Below, piece after piece: positions 48,093 to 54,849 of a stretch of 64,000 nt of DNA. Location: assembly GCA_958295515.1 (NCBI GenBank), contig CATQGW010000005.1, forward strand, positions 124,001 through 188,000. Reading direction: 5' to 3'. Within the stretch, counting starts at the first letter, position 1, and every line of letters begins with the position of its first letter. The position numbers were made by a program, and so were the translations under genes. The notes under the pieces were generated by a model. The model was not told the origin of the DNA, ran no database searches, and saw only the letters and a list, made by a program, of their open reading frames with translations. The DNA comes from an uncultured Dehalococcoidia bacterium (GTDB taxonomy: Bacteria; Chloroflexota; Dehalococcoidia; Bin125).

Positions 48093-48177
48093 CGGCGGGT
48101 CCCCCTTCGCTCTCATCGCGCGTTCGGTCAACACAGCATAGCGCACGCGCAGGCGGGCGCGCGGATAGACTGGGGCA

Positions 48178-49341
48178 ATGGAACGCGCATATCTGGACCA
48201 CGCCGCAACGACGCCGCTCGACCCGCGAGTGCTGGAGGCAATGCTGCCGGCGCTGCGCGACGGCTGGGGCAATCCCTCCGGGGTCTACCGCGAGGCGCAG
48301 GCGGCGCACGCGCTGTTGGATGAGGCGCGCGACAGCATCGCGGCGACGCTGGAATGCGCGGCGCGCGAGATCATCCTCACCTCCGGCGGCACGGAGTCGG
48401 ACAATCTGGCGATCCGCGGGGTCGCGCAGGCGCGGGCGCACGCGGGGCGGCACCTGATCACCTCGGCGATCGAGCATCACGCGGTGCTGCATCCGATGGA
48501 GGCGCTGGAAGCCGAGGGCTTCGAGCTGACCGTGCTGCCGGTGGACGGCGAGGGCTTTGTCGATCCGTCCGAAGTCGCGGCGGCGGTGCGGGAGGACACG
48601 ATTCTGGTCTCGGTGATGGCGGCGAACAACGAGATCGGCACGGTGCAGCCGATCGCGGAGATCGCGCGGGCGGTCAAGGAGCGCAATCCGCGCACCGTGA
48701 TGCACAGCGACGCGGTGCAGGCGGCGGGCGCGATCGACGTGCGGCCCGACGCGCTCGGCGTGGATTTGCTGTCGCTGACGGCGCACAAGATTTACGGGCC
48801 CAAGGGCGTGGGATTGCTCTACCAGCGGCGGCGCACGCCGCTCGAGCCGCTGCTGCTGGGCGGCGGGCAGGAGGAGGAGCGCCGCGCGGGGACGGAGAAT
48901 GTGGCCTCGGCTGTCGGTCTGGCGACGGCGCTGCGGCTGGCCTGCGAGGAGCAGGCGGCGCGCACGGCGCACGCGCGCGGGCTGCGCGACGCGCTCTGGC
49001 GCGAGCTGCGCGAGCGCGTGCATCCGCTGCGGCTCAACGGTCCGGCCGATTTCGAGCGGCGGCTGCCCAACAATCTGCACGTCTGCTTCCCCGGCGTGGA
49101 GGGCGAGAGCATCCTCTTGCAGCTGGATATGGAGGGCGTGGCGGCGAGCAGCGGTTCGGCATGCTCGACGGGCAGCACGGAGCCGTCGCACGTGCTCTCG
49201 GCGCTGGGAGTGGACGCGGATACGGCGCACTCGGCGCTGCGGCTGAGCGTGGGGCAGAGCAATACGGAGGCGCAGGTCGAGCAGGCGGCGGCGGCAATCC
49301 CGCAGATCATCGAGCGTCTGCGCGCGCTGGCGCCGGTGTGA
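48178..49341 (+). CDS. Cysteine desulfurase (NifS/IscS class)
   Basis: 387 residues. YLDHAATTPLDPRVLEAMLP start, PLP phosphate region SGGTESDNLAI, cofactor Lys204 in SLTAHKIYGPKGVG, GGGQEEERRAGTENVASAVGLA and the active-site Cys329 in SSGSACSTGSTEPSHVL. It releases sulfur from cysteine for Fe-S cluster assembly and thio-cofactors. No IscU scaffold is nearby. Its stop overlaps the GTG of the Uma2 gene by four bases (GTGA). Confidence 0.95.
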   Translation: MERAYLDHAATTPLDPRVLEAMLPALRDGWGNPSGVYREAQAAHALLDEARDSIAATLECAAREIILTSGGTESDNLAIRGVAQARAHAGRHLITSAIEHHAVLHPMEALEAEGFELTVLPVDGEGFVDPSEVAAAVREDTILVSVMAANNEIGTVQPIAEIARAVKERNPRTVMHSDAVQAAGAIDVRPDALGVDLLSLTAHKIYGPKGVGLLYQRRRTPLEPLLLGGGQEEERRAGTENVASAVGLATALRLACEEQAARTAHARGLRDALWRELRERVHPLRLNGPADFERRLPNNLHVCFPGVEGESILLQLDMEGVAASSGSACSTGSTEPSHVLSALGVDADTAHSALRLSVGQSNTEAQVEQAAAAIPQIIERLRALAPV

Positions 49342-49952
49342 CCGCTGCGCTCGAGCTTCCGCTTGACCTCCCGCCCGCACCGATCCCGCTGCGCTTGCCC
49401 GGCGATTGGGAGATCACCGACGACCTGCTGCTACAGCTCAGCTCGCTCAACGAGGTCTGGTTTTTCGAGGCCGACGCGAGCGGCGCACTGCTGATTGCGC
49501 CCGGCTCGACGCTGCGCGGCAGCACCCGCGGCGTCGAGTTCATCGCCCAGCTCGTGCTGTGGTCCGACACCGGTATCGGCGGCGCGGTGCTCGGCGGACG
49601 CGGACTCCTGCGACTGCCCGACGGCAGCCGGCGAATCCCTCGTGTGGCCTGGATCAGCGAGGAGCGCCTCACGCAAATCCCGCTCGAAGACGCCGAGCGC
49701 GTCTGGCCGGTCGTGCCTGACTTCGTCGTCGAAATCCGCCCCTACCACGGGCAGATTGACTACCTGCACGAGAAAATGTCCGTCTGGATGGCGACTGGGG
49801 CGCGGTTGGGCTGGCTGCTTGATCCGTTCAAGGAGCAGGTGCATATCTACCGCGCGGATGCGGAGGTCGAGGTGCTGGAGCGTCCGTCGGAGTTGAGGGA
49901 TGAGGGGGTGCTGCCGGGGCTGAGTGTGGATCTGGAGCGGGTTTGGGGGTAG
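49338..49952 (+). CDS. Uma2 family endonuclease-like protein (DUF820)
   Basis: 204 residues from GTG 49338, translationally coupled to the desulfurase. LLLQLSSLNEVWFFEADASGALLIAP is followed by the PD-(D/E)XK-like core VPDFVVEIRPYHGQIDYLHEKMSVWMATGARLGWLLDPFKEQVHIYR. The Asp in PDF, the Glu in VEI and the Lys of EKM fit the catalytic triad of restriction-type nucleases. Uma2 genes are often expanded in Cyanobacteria and Chloroflexota, with unknown role. It marks the start of a less familiar region. Confidence 0.85.
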   Translation: MTAALELPLDLPPAPIPLRLPGDWEITDDLLLQLSSLNEVWFFEADASGALLIAPGSTLRGSTRGVEFIAQLVLWSDTGIGGAVLGGRGLLRLPDGSRRIPRVAWISEERLTQIPLEDAERVWPVVPDFVVEIRPYHGQIDYLHEKMSVWMATGARLGWLLDPFKEQVHIYRADAEVEVLERPSELRDEGVLPGLSVDLERVWG

Positions 49953-50012
49953 GTGTGCCGGTGGTGGTTCACCCCTTGATCTGTTGCAAATCGCGGCGAG
50001 ATACAGACACGC

Positions 50013-50351
50013 CTATTCCGTCGGATCAGACACGTACGCGACGTCGGCAGCGGCGGGACCCACCGGGCTGTTGGCGGACAGCATGGTCTCGAGCGTCACT
50101 CCGAGGGCGGTATCTCGCCTGACCAAGCTGAGAAGCTGAGCGTAGGCGATCACCCAGAGAACGTACTCACCAGGCACCTGCGCCGCGATCGTCGCGTCGG
50201 GCTCCCAGTCGCCACCGTCCGGCACACCGTGCAACTCGTCCAGCTGGGCGCGGCAAGCCGCCAAGGCCATCACTACGCGCCTGGCGTCCGGCATGGCTGC
50301 CGCTGCCGGGCCGCGTGCCATTTCGATGAAATCCATCACGTCTTCGGTCAT
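50013..50351 (-). CDS. Unrecognised small protein (112 aa)
   Basis: The ATG at 50351 follows a strong GGAGGCCAAC. The sequence MTEDVMDFIEMARGPAAAAM ... RRDTALGVTLETMLSANSPV is mostly helical, without motifs I know. The real ribosome site makes it a credible gene. It is transcribed in the same direction as the island genes but separated from them by about 200 bases with no gene. Confidence 0.55.
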   Translation of the reverse strand: MTEDVMDFIEMARGPAAAAMPDARRVVMALAACRAQLDELHGVPDGGDWEPDATIAAQVPGEYVLWVIAYAQLLSLVRRDTALGVTLETMLSANSPVGPAAADVAYVSDPTE

Positions 50352-50549
50352 GTTGGCCTCCAGTCATTTGGGCGGCGCCGTGTGCGCCACCGCTTGTCTG
50401 CAAGTCATTATGCCTTTCTATGGCACCTACGGCAAACGCGAATAATGTCGCCTAGACTACAGTGTGTCCTAGTTGGTACACCACGGAGTATGTGGTGCCG
50501 CTAAAGCAACGTGTCGTTGTGCAGCGGCACGGGCGCCTTGCAGGGTGGG

Positions 50550-51173
50550 CTAGGACACCGCGTAACCTATGCCTACCCCAGCACCAGACGCAATCAGACC
50601 TATGAGCAGTTGCCATCCACGGGCCCGCCACTTTGCGTGACTGTCCTCCGCCATAAGCTGAGTGATCTGCTGCTCCGCCAAGTTGATCGAGCTAAAGCGG
50701 CGCACTGTTAGCGTTCGCTGACGGCGTAGAGCTGATCCTGGCTGCACCTGATCAGCCGCAGACGGGCCAGCCGCCCAGCTGGTCGGCACCCATCGCCCAC
50801 ATGTACACAACAGGTCCAGACTGTACGACTCTGTTCGTCCCATGAGGTGGTTCACGATCGTCATATCACGACGCACTACCAAAGACTGCGAATCGCTATC
50901 CGTCCACGGACCAGCAACATCAACGCGGTAATTCTTGCGCTTAAGTCCGAGCCAGATGGGGGCCGACTCGAATAGCCCTTGTGGCTCCAGCACCTCGCGA
51001 CGACAGCCGCAATAACCGCCAAGGCGTCGCCACAGCGGTTGTCCGCGGAGGAATAGCCAAGTGTGGAAATCCCACCTGAGATTGAACCAAGTTTCTCTGG
51101 CTCGATCTCTCGCTCGTTCCTTCCAATTGCTGATTCTCCGTCTGCCTTGCGTTTCCTGCATCTGGTTTCCCAT
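50550..51173 (-). CDS. Unrecognised protein with two Cys pairs and a C-terminal membrane anchor (207 aa)
   Basis: The ATG at 51173 follows a perfect AGGAGG six bases upstream. YCGCRRE and LLCTCGRWVP hold two CxC-type Cys pairs in a region with basic residues, which could form a zinc-binding domain. A basic N-terminus (KERARDRARETWFNLRWDF) is followed near the end by WQLLIGLIASGAGVGIGYAVS, one membrane anchor. I cannot name the family. Codon use is less biased than the chromosome around it. Confidence 0.6.
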   Translation of the reverse strand: MGNQMQETQGRRRISNWKERARDRARETWFNLRWDFHTWLFLRGQPLWRRLGGYCGCRREVLEPQGLFESAPIWLGLKRKNYRVDVAGPWTDSDSQSLVVRRDMTIVNHLMGRTESYSLDLLCTCGRWVPTSWAAGPSAADQVQPGSALRRQRTLTVRRFSSINLAEQQITQLMAEDSHAKWRARGWQLLIGLIASGAGVGIGYAVS

Positions 51174-51259
51174 GACTATCCTCCTAGCTCAGTGGCATAC
51201 GCGCCAACTAGAATTATACAGGGACCAGCGCGATGCCACAGTCAAATGGGCACGTTGGA

Positions 51260-51634
51260 TCACTGATCGATCACCCCGGGTTGCGTCACATCCGCGCGGA
51301 ATTGGCGGATGTCGTACCAGTAGCAGCCGATGCAGGAGCCTCGGTAGACGCCGTTGCCTTTGGTTTGGGCGATGGCGAAGCCTAGCTTGGTGGCGTCGAA
51401 GCGCTGGTTTGTCTCGCGGCACTCGCGGCAATGCTGACGCTTGGCGTTGTTCGCCGCCTTCGAGAGCGGCTGGAAATCGTCGATGGTCAGCTTGGAGGCG
51501 TCGCTGAGGCGCGGGTCATCCCGACGGCCGTCCTTGTGGTCGCACTCCGGGTTCGGCGTGTTGAACGCGGCGCAGCGTTGCGCGGTGATCGCTGCGCGGA
51601 TGTGTTCGGGGACTGTGGCAGTCGGCGTCGTCAT
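51260..51634 (-). CDS. HNH-like zinc-binding nuclease protein
   Basis: 124 residues. CAAFNTPNPECDHKDGRRDD gives the first His region, DFQPLSKAANNAKRQHCREC the Asn and Lys, matching the H-N-H (beta-beta-alpha-metal) plan. The CREC and CIGC pairs (HCRECRE, SCIGCYWYDIRQF) would bind the structural zinc. The pattern is like the C-terminal domain of type II restriction nucleases, but no methyltransferase is near. The short length may mean only the nuclease domain remains. It overlaps the upstream gene by four bases and is the last of a coupled three-gene unit. Confidence 0.65.
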   Translation of the reverse strand: MTTPTATVPEHIRAAITAQRCAAFNTPNPECDHKDGRRDDPRLSDASKLTIDDFQPLSKAANNAKRQHCRECRETNQRFDATKLGFAIAQTKGNGVYRGSCIGCYWYDIRQFRADVTQPGVIDQ

Positions 51635-51921
51635 CGCTCACGCTCCCTCGCTCGGTCGCTCCGCGCTGCCCAGCGCCCCATCTCGTAGACGGTGCTGTCC
51701 ATCGCCAGATGTGCGCTTGCGGAGAAGCAGATGCGCATCGTCGCGCTGATCACCGCCGCCTCGGCGTCCACGAACTCCGCATCCGACCGATCGAGCGCAT
51801 CGAGCTGCGCCCGTGCAGCCAGATATTCGCGGCAGACATCGTCAATCGGTGGGATCGGCTCCAGCTCGGGATAATTCCAGTCGCCCACGTTCATCAAGGA
51901 GTTCTTCGACTCTGACATCAT
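51631..51921 (-). CDS. Small island protein, paralogue B (96 aa)
   Basis: The core DWNYPELEPIPPIDDVCREYLAARAQL ... AVISATMRICFSASAHLAMDSTVYEMGRWAARS aligns with the next gene's DWYPAVRQAVPLSQACREFL ... ANLAVAAAAELAADLTPMAMGRAVAHEVA. The two are therefore probably diverged copies. No known domain. It overlaps the HNH-like gene by four bases (51631-51634) and its paralogue by four bases (51918-51921), so all three are likely translated as a unit. Confidence 0.55.
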   Translation of the reverse strand: MMSESKNSLMNVGDWNYPELEPIPPIDDVCREYLAARAQLDALDRSDAEFVDAEAAVISATMRICFSASAHLAMDSTVYEMGRWAARSDRARERER

Positions 51922-52307
51922 TCAGCCTCCGGAGGCGGCCAGTTGAAGGCTGGGTGGTACCCGGCGCTTGAGAGCCGAGCTACCTCGTGGGCGACAGCCC
52001 GGCCCATCGCCATCGGCGTGAGGTCCGCCGCCAACTCTGCCGCCGCCGCGACTGCGAGATTGGCGATGCACTCCCTCACTCGCCGATCGCCCTCCGGCAT
52101 CCGCGGATCGCCGACCAGCAAATCGTCGCTGAACTCCGCGGCCGTCAAGAACTCGCGGCACGCCTGAGACAGGGGGACTGCCTGTCGGACCGCCGGGTAC
52201 CAATCTCTCGGATCGATGGATTCGTAGGGCGGGGAGGTGGAGTCGTCAGCCAATGGTCTGTCCGATCGGGACGGCGCGGTTGTCGCGCCGCCTGCACAGG
52301 ATATCAT
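51918..52307 (-). CDS. Small island protein, paralogue A (129 aa)
   Basis: First gene of the coupled unit. After a disordered-looking start (SCAGGATTAPSRSDRPLADDSTS), the DWYPAVRQAVPLSQACREFL and LAADLTPMAMGRAVAHEVARLS blocks match paralogue B. The ATG at 52307 has no clear ribosome site, and a TTG at the start of LADDST could be the true start. Function unknown. Its proximity to the HNH-like gene suggests that the paralogue pair assists or controls that protein. Confidence 0.52.
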   Translation of the reverse strand: MISCAGGATTAPSRSDRPLADDSTSPPYESIDPRDWYPAVRQAVPLSQACREFLTAAEFSDDLLVGDPRMPEGDRRVRECIANLAVAAAAELAADLTPMAMGRAVAHEVARLSSAGYHPAFNWPPPEAE

Positions 52308-52412
52308 GCATATGTTCTACTCAACGCGATGACGCCACCCAAAAGCCGCCCTTTGGCAAGGGGAGGCACCGCGCAGTCGTGGCGAGGCTTCGCGGCGCTC
52401 AGAGCCGAACGG

Positions 52413-52835
52413 CTACTCCAAATCGAGGTCCACGAGCTTGACCCAGTTCTCGTCCCGCCACTCCTCTGGTCCGCTCGCCGCCCTTGCGAGAATCACGCTG
52501 GCAGCGAGCGACGGCGAGTGAAACAGGTAGTCGGTCTCGAACACGTAGATAGCGCCGCGTCGTACGAGCGTGCCGTCCTCGATCAGCGAGTCGCGCAAAT
52601 CCCGCGCGCCCCGATCTTCGGGACGCCCGAACGCCGGCGCAGTCTCCGCGAACGCCTCTGACCCGCGAAGCACAAGAAACTCCGGTGCCAGATAGAAGCC
52701 CTTAGCCGTCACGATGACATCCGTCCCCTGCCGCCCGGAGCGGATCTGCAGCCGGACCAGCGGGTATCCCAGCTCACCAGACGGCGGCAGCCTTCTGAAT
52801 TTGATGTCCACGATTCGCTCCAATTTCCACGCCAT
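52413..52835 (-). CDS. DUF4357-domain protein
   Basis: 140 residues. TAKGFYLAPEFLVLRGSEAF followed by LRDSLIEDGTLVRRGAIYVFETDYLFHSPSLAASVILARAASGPEEWRDENW is the DUF4357 pattern. This domain often follows GIY-YIG nucleases or restriction-like proteins; here it stands alone with a 35-residue basic start (DIKFRRLPPSGELGYPLVRLQIRSG). It may bind DNA for a nuclease encoded in trans. It is the most upstream gene of the island, reading the same way as the HNH cassette with a 105-base gap. Confidence 0.72.
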   Translation of the reverse strand: MAWKLERIVDIKFRRLPPSGELGYPLVRLQIRSGRQGTDVIVTAKGFYLAPEFLVLRGSEAFAETAPAFGRPEDRGARDLRDSLIEDGTLVRRGAIYVFETDYLFHSPSLAASVILARAASGPEEWRDENWVKLVDLDLE

Positions 52836-52956
52836 GCGAGGGCGCGCGCAGAGAGTACATGCGCGCGGCCTGACTGTCGCTGATGAGGGCGGGGCGCGGG
52901 TGGGACGGGATTGGCGGGGGCGCTGCTAGACTGAGCGGCGACGGGAAGGGGAGCGC

Positions 52957-53661
52957 GTGGTTCAGCGAACGATTGACACTGGCGGGGCGCCGATTCCGCT
53001 GCTGGAGCCGATCACCGATGTCGAGGACGAGCTGCGCTCGCAGCTGCTCGTCTCCACGGTGGACAAGGTGTTCGGCTGGGCGCGGCGCTCCTCGCTCTGG
53101 CCGGCGATGTTCGGGCTGGCCTGCTGCGCGATTGAGATGATCGCGACGGCCAACGCGCGCTACGACCTGGCGCGCTTCGGCGCGGAGGTCTTCCGCGCTT
53201 CGCCGCGCCAGGCGGACTTGATGATCGTGGCGGGCACGGTGACCTGGAAGATGGCCCCGCCGGTGCGCCGCATCTACCTGCAGATGGCGGAGCCGAAGTG
53301 GGTGATCTCGATGGGTTCGTGCTCGAACATCGGCGGGCCGTTCGCGCACGGCTACTCGACGCTGCCGGGCGTGAACAACGTGGTGCCGGTGGATGTCTAC
53401 GTGCCGGGCTGCCCACCGCGCCCGGAGTCGCTGCTGGCGGGGCTAATGCTGCTCCAGCAGGTGATCGAGGAGGAGCACGCGAACGGGCACCGCAAGCGGC
53501 GTCCGGAGCCGAGCGGCGATTTCTCGAAGATGCTGCCGGAGGGGGATCCGATTCGGGCGGAGCTGGAGTCGCTCTTCCCGCCCTATCTCTCCGCCGACGG
53601 GCAGCCGCGGCACCGCAGCGGGGCGCTGACGCACGACGAGAATTTCTTTTCGAGCCGCTAG
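52957..53661 (+). CDS. nuoB: NADH-quinone oxidoreductase subunit B
   Basis: 234 residues from GTG 52957 (GGGAAGGGGAGCGC). Ligands of the N2 cluster are in GLACCAIEM (Cys56, Cys57), [11 protein letters not shown] (Cys122) and VPGCPPRPE (Cys152). [24 protein letters not shown] is also diagnostic. The N2 cluster passes electrons to quinone at the end of complex I. The protein has a C-terminal extension of about 60 residues ([12 protein letters not shown] ... ENFFSSR). It is followed 23 bases later by nuoI; no other nuo genes are in the window. Confidence 0.96.
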   Translation: MVQRTIDTGGAPIPLLEPITDVEDELRSQLLVSTVDKVFGWARRSSLWPAMFGLACCAIEMIATANARYDLARFGAEVFRASPRQADLMIVAGTVTWKMAPPVRRIYLQMAEPKWVISMGSCSNIGGPFAHGYSTLPGVNNVVPVDVYVPGCPPRPESLLAGLMLLQQVIEEEHANGHRKRRPEPSGDFSKMLPEGDPIRAELESLFPPYLSADGQPRHRSGALTHDENFFSSR

Positions 53662-53684
53662 CGGCGCAGGAAGGGAAGCGGAGG

Positions 53685-54170
53685 ATGGTCTTCGGGCAAG
53701 GCATCGCCAAGGGGCTGCTGACGGTGGTGAAGCACGTGCGCCGCGCGCCGGTCACGGTGCAGTTCCCCGAAGAGGAGCGGGACATTCCGCCGCGCGCGCG
53801 GACGAATCTGGTCTGGTTCGTGGAGCGCTGCACGGGCTGCTCGACCTGCGCGCAGTCCTGCCCCGACGGCTGCATCCTGGTGGAGACGGAGCCGCGCGAG
53901 GACGGCTCGTTCCTGGTCAACCGCTACGAGATCGATTTCCGGCTCTGCATGTACTGCGGCCTCTGCGCGGAGGCCTGCCCCTACGAGGCGATCCAGGTGG
54001 GCGGCTCCTACACCAACGTGGTGACCAATCCGAATCACCTGTACAAGGACAAAGACGGCCTGATCGAGCTGGCCAACGAGTATCTGGAGCAGCACGATTG
54101 GGTCTACCCCAACGGCCAGCCGGCCGTAGAGCAGTCAGTGCATCCCACAGAGCAGCGGCAGCACCACTAG
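53685..54170 (+). CDS. nuoI: NADH-quinone oxidoreductase subunit I
   Basis: 161 residues from the ATG at 53685, right after GGAGG; the longer track ORF starts inside nuoB. Two [4Fe-4S] clusters are carried by CTGCSTCAQSCP (49-60) and CMYCGLCAEACP (88-99). RARTNLVWFVERCTGC and EAIQVGGSYTN fit NuoI. It carries electrons towards NuoB in complex I. The 3' end (QPAVEQSVHPTEQRQHH) is unusual in being His/Gln-rich. Confidence 0.95.
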   Translation: MVFGQGIAKGLLTVVKHVRRAPVTVQFPEEERDIPPRARTNLVWFVERCTGCSTCAQSCPDGCILVETEPREDGSFLVNRYEIDFRLCMYCGLCAEACPYEAIQVGGSYTNVVTNPNHLYKDKDGLIELANEYLEQHDWVYPNGQPAVEQSVHPTEQRQHH

Positions 54171-54255
54171 AGGGCTGCGCCCCGCCCCGTCATTCCCGCG
54201 CTCCCTTTTTCGCCATACCGGTGCTCCCTCTTTCGCCATACCCGTGCTCCTTTTT

Positions 54256-54581
54256 CGTCATACCCGTGCTTGCCACGGGTATCTCGCCGTGACCTGCACC
54301 AACCCCTGCGCGCACCTCCCCCGCCATTCCCGCGCTCCCTTCTTCGTCATACCCGTGCTTGCCACGGGTATCTCGCTGTGACCTGCACCAGCCCCTGCGC
54401 CCCCCTCCGCCGCCATTCCCGCGCTCTCTTTTTCGTCATTCCCGCGCTCCTCTTTCGTCATACCCGTGCTTGCCACGGGTATCTCGCCGTGACCTGCACT
54501 AGCCCTCGCGCGCACCTCCCCCGCCATTCCCGCGCTCCTTTCTTCGTCATACCCGTGCTTGCCACGGGTATCTCGCCGTGA
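54256..54581 (-). repeat. Four type B elements in inverted orientation, semi-tandem
   Basis: CGTCATACCCGTGCTTGCCA ... GGTATCTCGCCGTGA lies at 54256-54292, 54345-54381, 54456-54492 and 54545-54581, that is with steps of 89, 111 and 89 bases. The longer step contains an extra CGTCATTCCCGCGCTCC half-unit. Linkers (CCTGCACCAGCCCCTGCGCG) are also repeated. This is the only large group of B elements in the reverse direction, facing the nuoB-nuoI genes. Confidence 0.87.
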
Positions 54582-54606
54582 CCTGCACCAGCCTTCGCGC
54601 ACCTAC

Positions 54607-54838
54607 TCCGTCATTCCCGCGAAAGCGGGAATCTCGTCGCGGGGCTTTGGAGGTTGCGCGGGGGAGATTCCCGCGTTCGCGGGAATGACGGAAAAGGGGG
54701 CGCGGGTATGACGGGGGTGGGGGCGCAGGTATGACGGAAGTGGGGGCGCAGGTATGGCGAAAAGGGGGCGCAGGAGGCCGCACGCTGCCTTGGTAGTGCT
54801 CACCGCGAGATACCCGTGGCAAGCACGGGTATGACGAA
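54607..54838. repeat. Type C element (copy 6) and a forward type B element
   Basis: Type C at 54607-54692 has the same inverted ends but a diverged centre (TCGTCGCGGGGCTTTGGAGG), lacking the GGTACC of the other copies. The singlet B element is at 54799-54838 in forward orientation, ending ATGACGA. Between them are decayed B ends (GCAGGTATGACGGAAGTGG). The 54171-54849 gap has no gene. Confidence 0.87.
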
Positions 54839-54849
54839 AAGGGGGAAGG

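Noticed and set aside
50352-50549. tRNA-like or attachment-site sequence (GGTACACCACGGAGTATGTGGTGCC)
   Set aside because: The short imperfect hairpin does not form a cloverleaf, and no matching direct repeat bounds the island.
54256-54581. Possible CRISPR array (89-base steps)
   Set aside because: Units include linkers that are themselves repeated, step length changes to 111, and B hairpins occur singly elsewhere.
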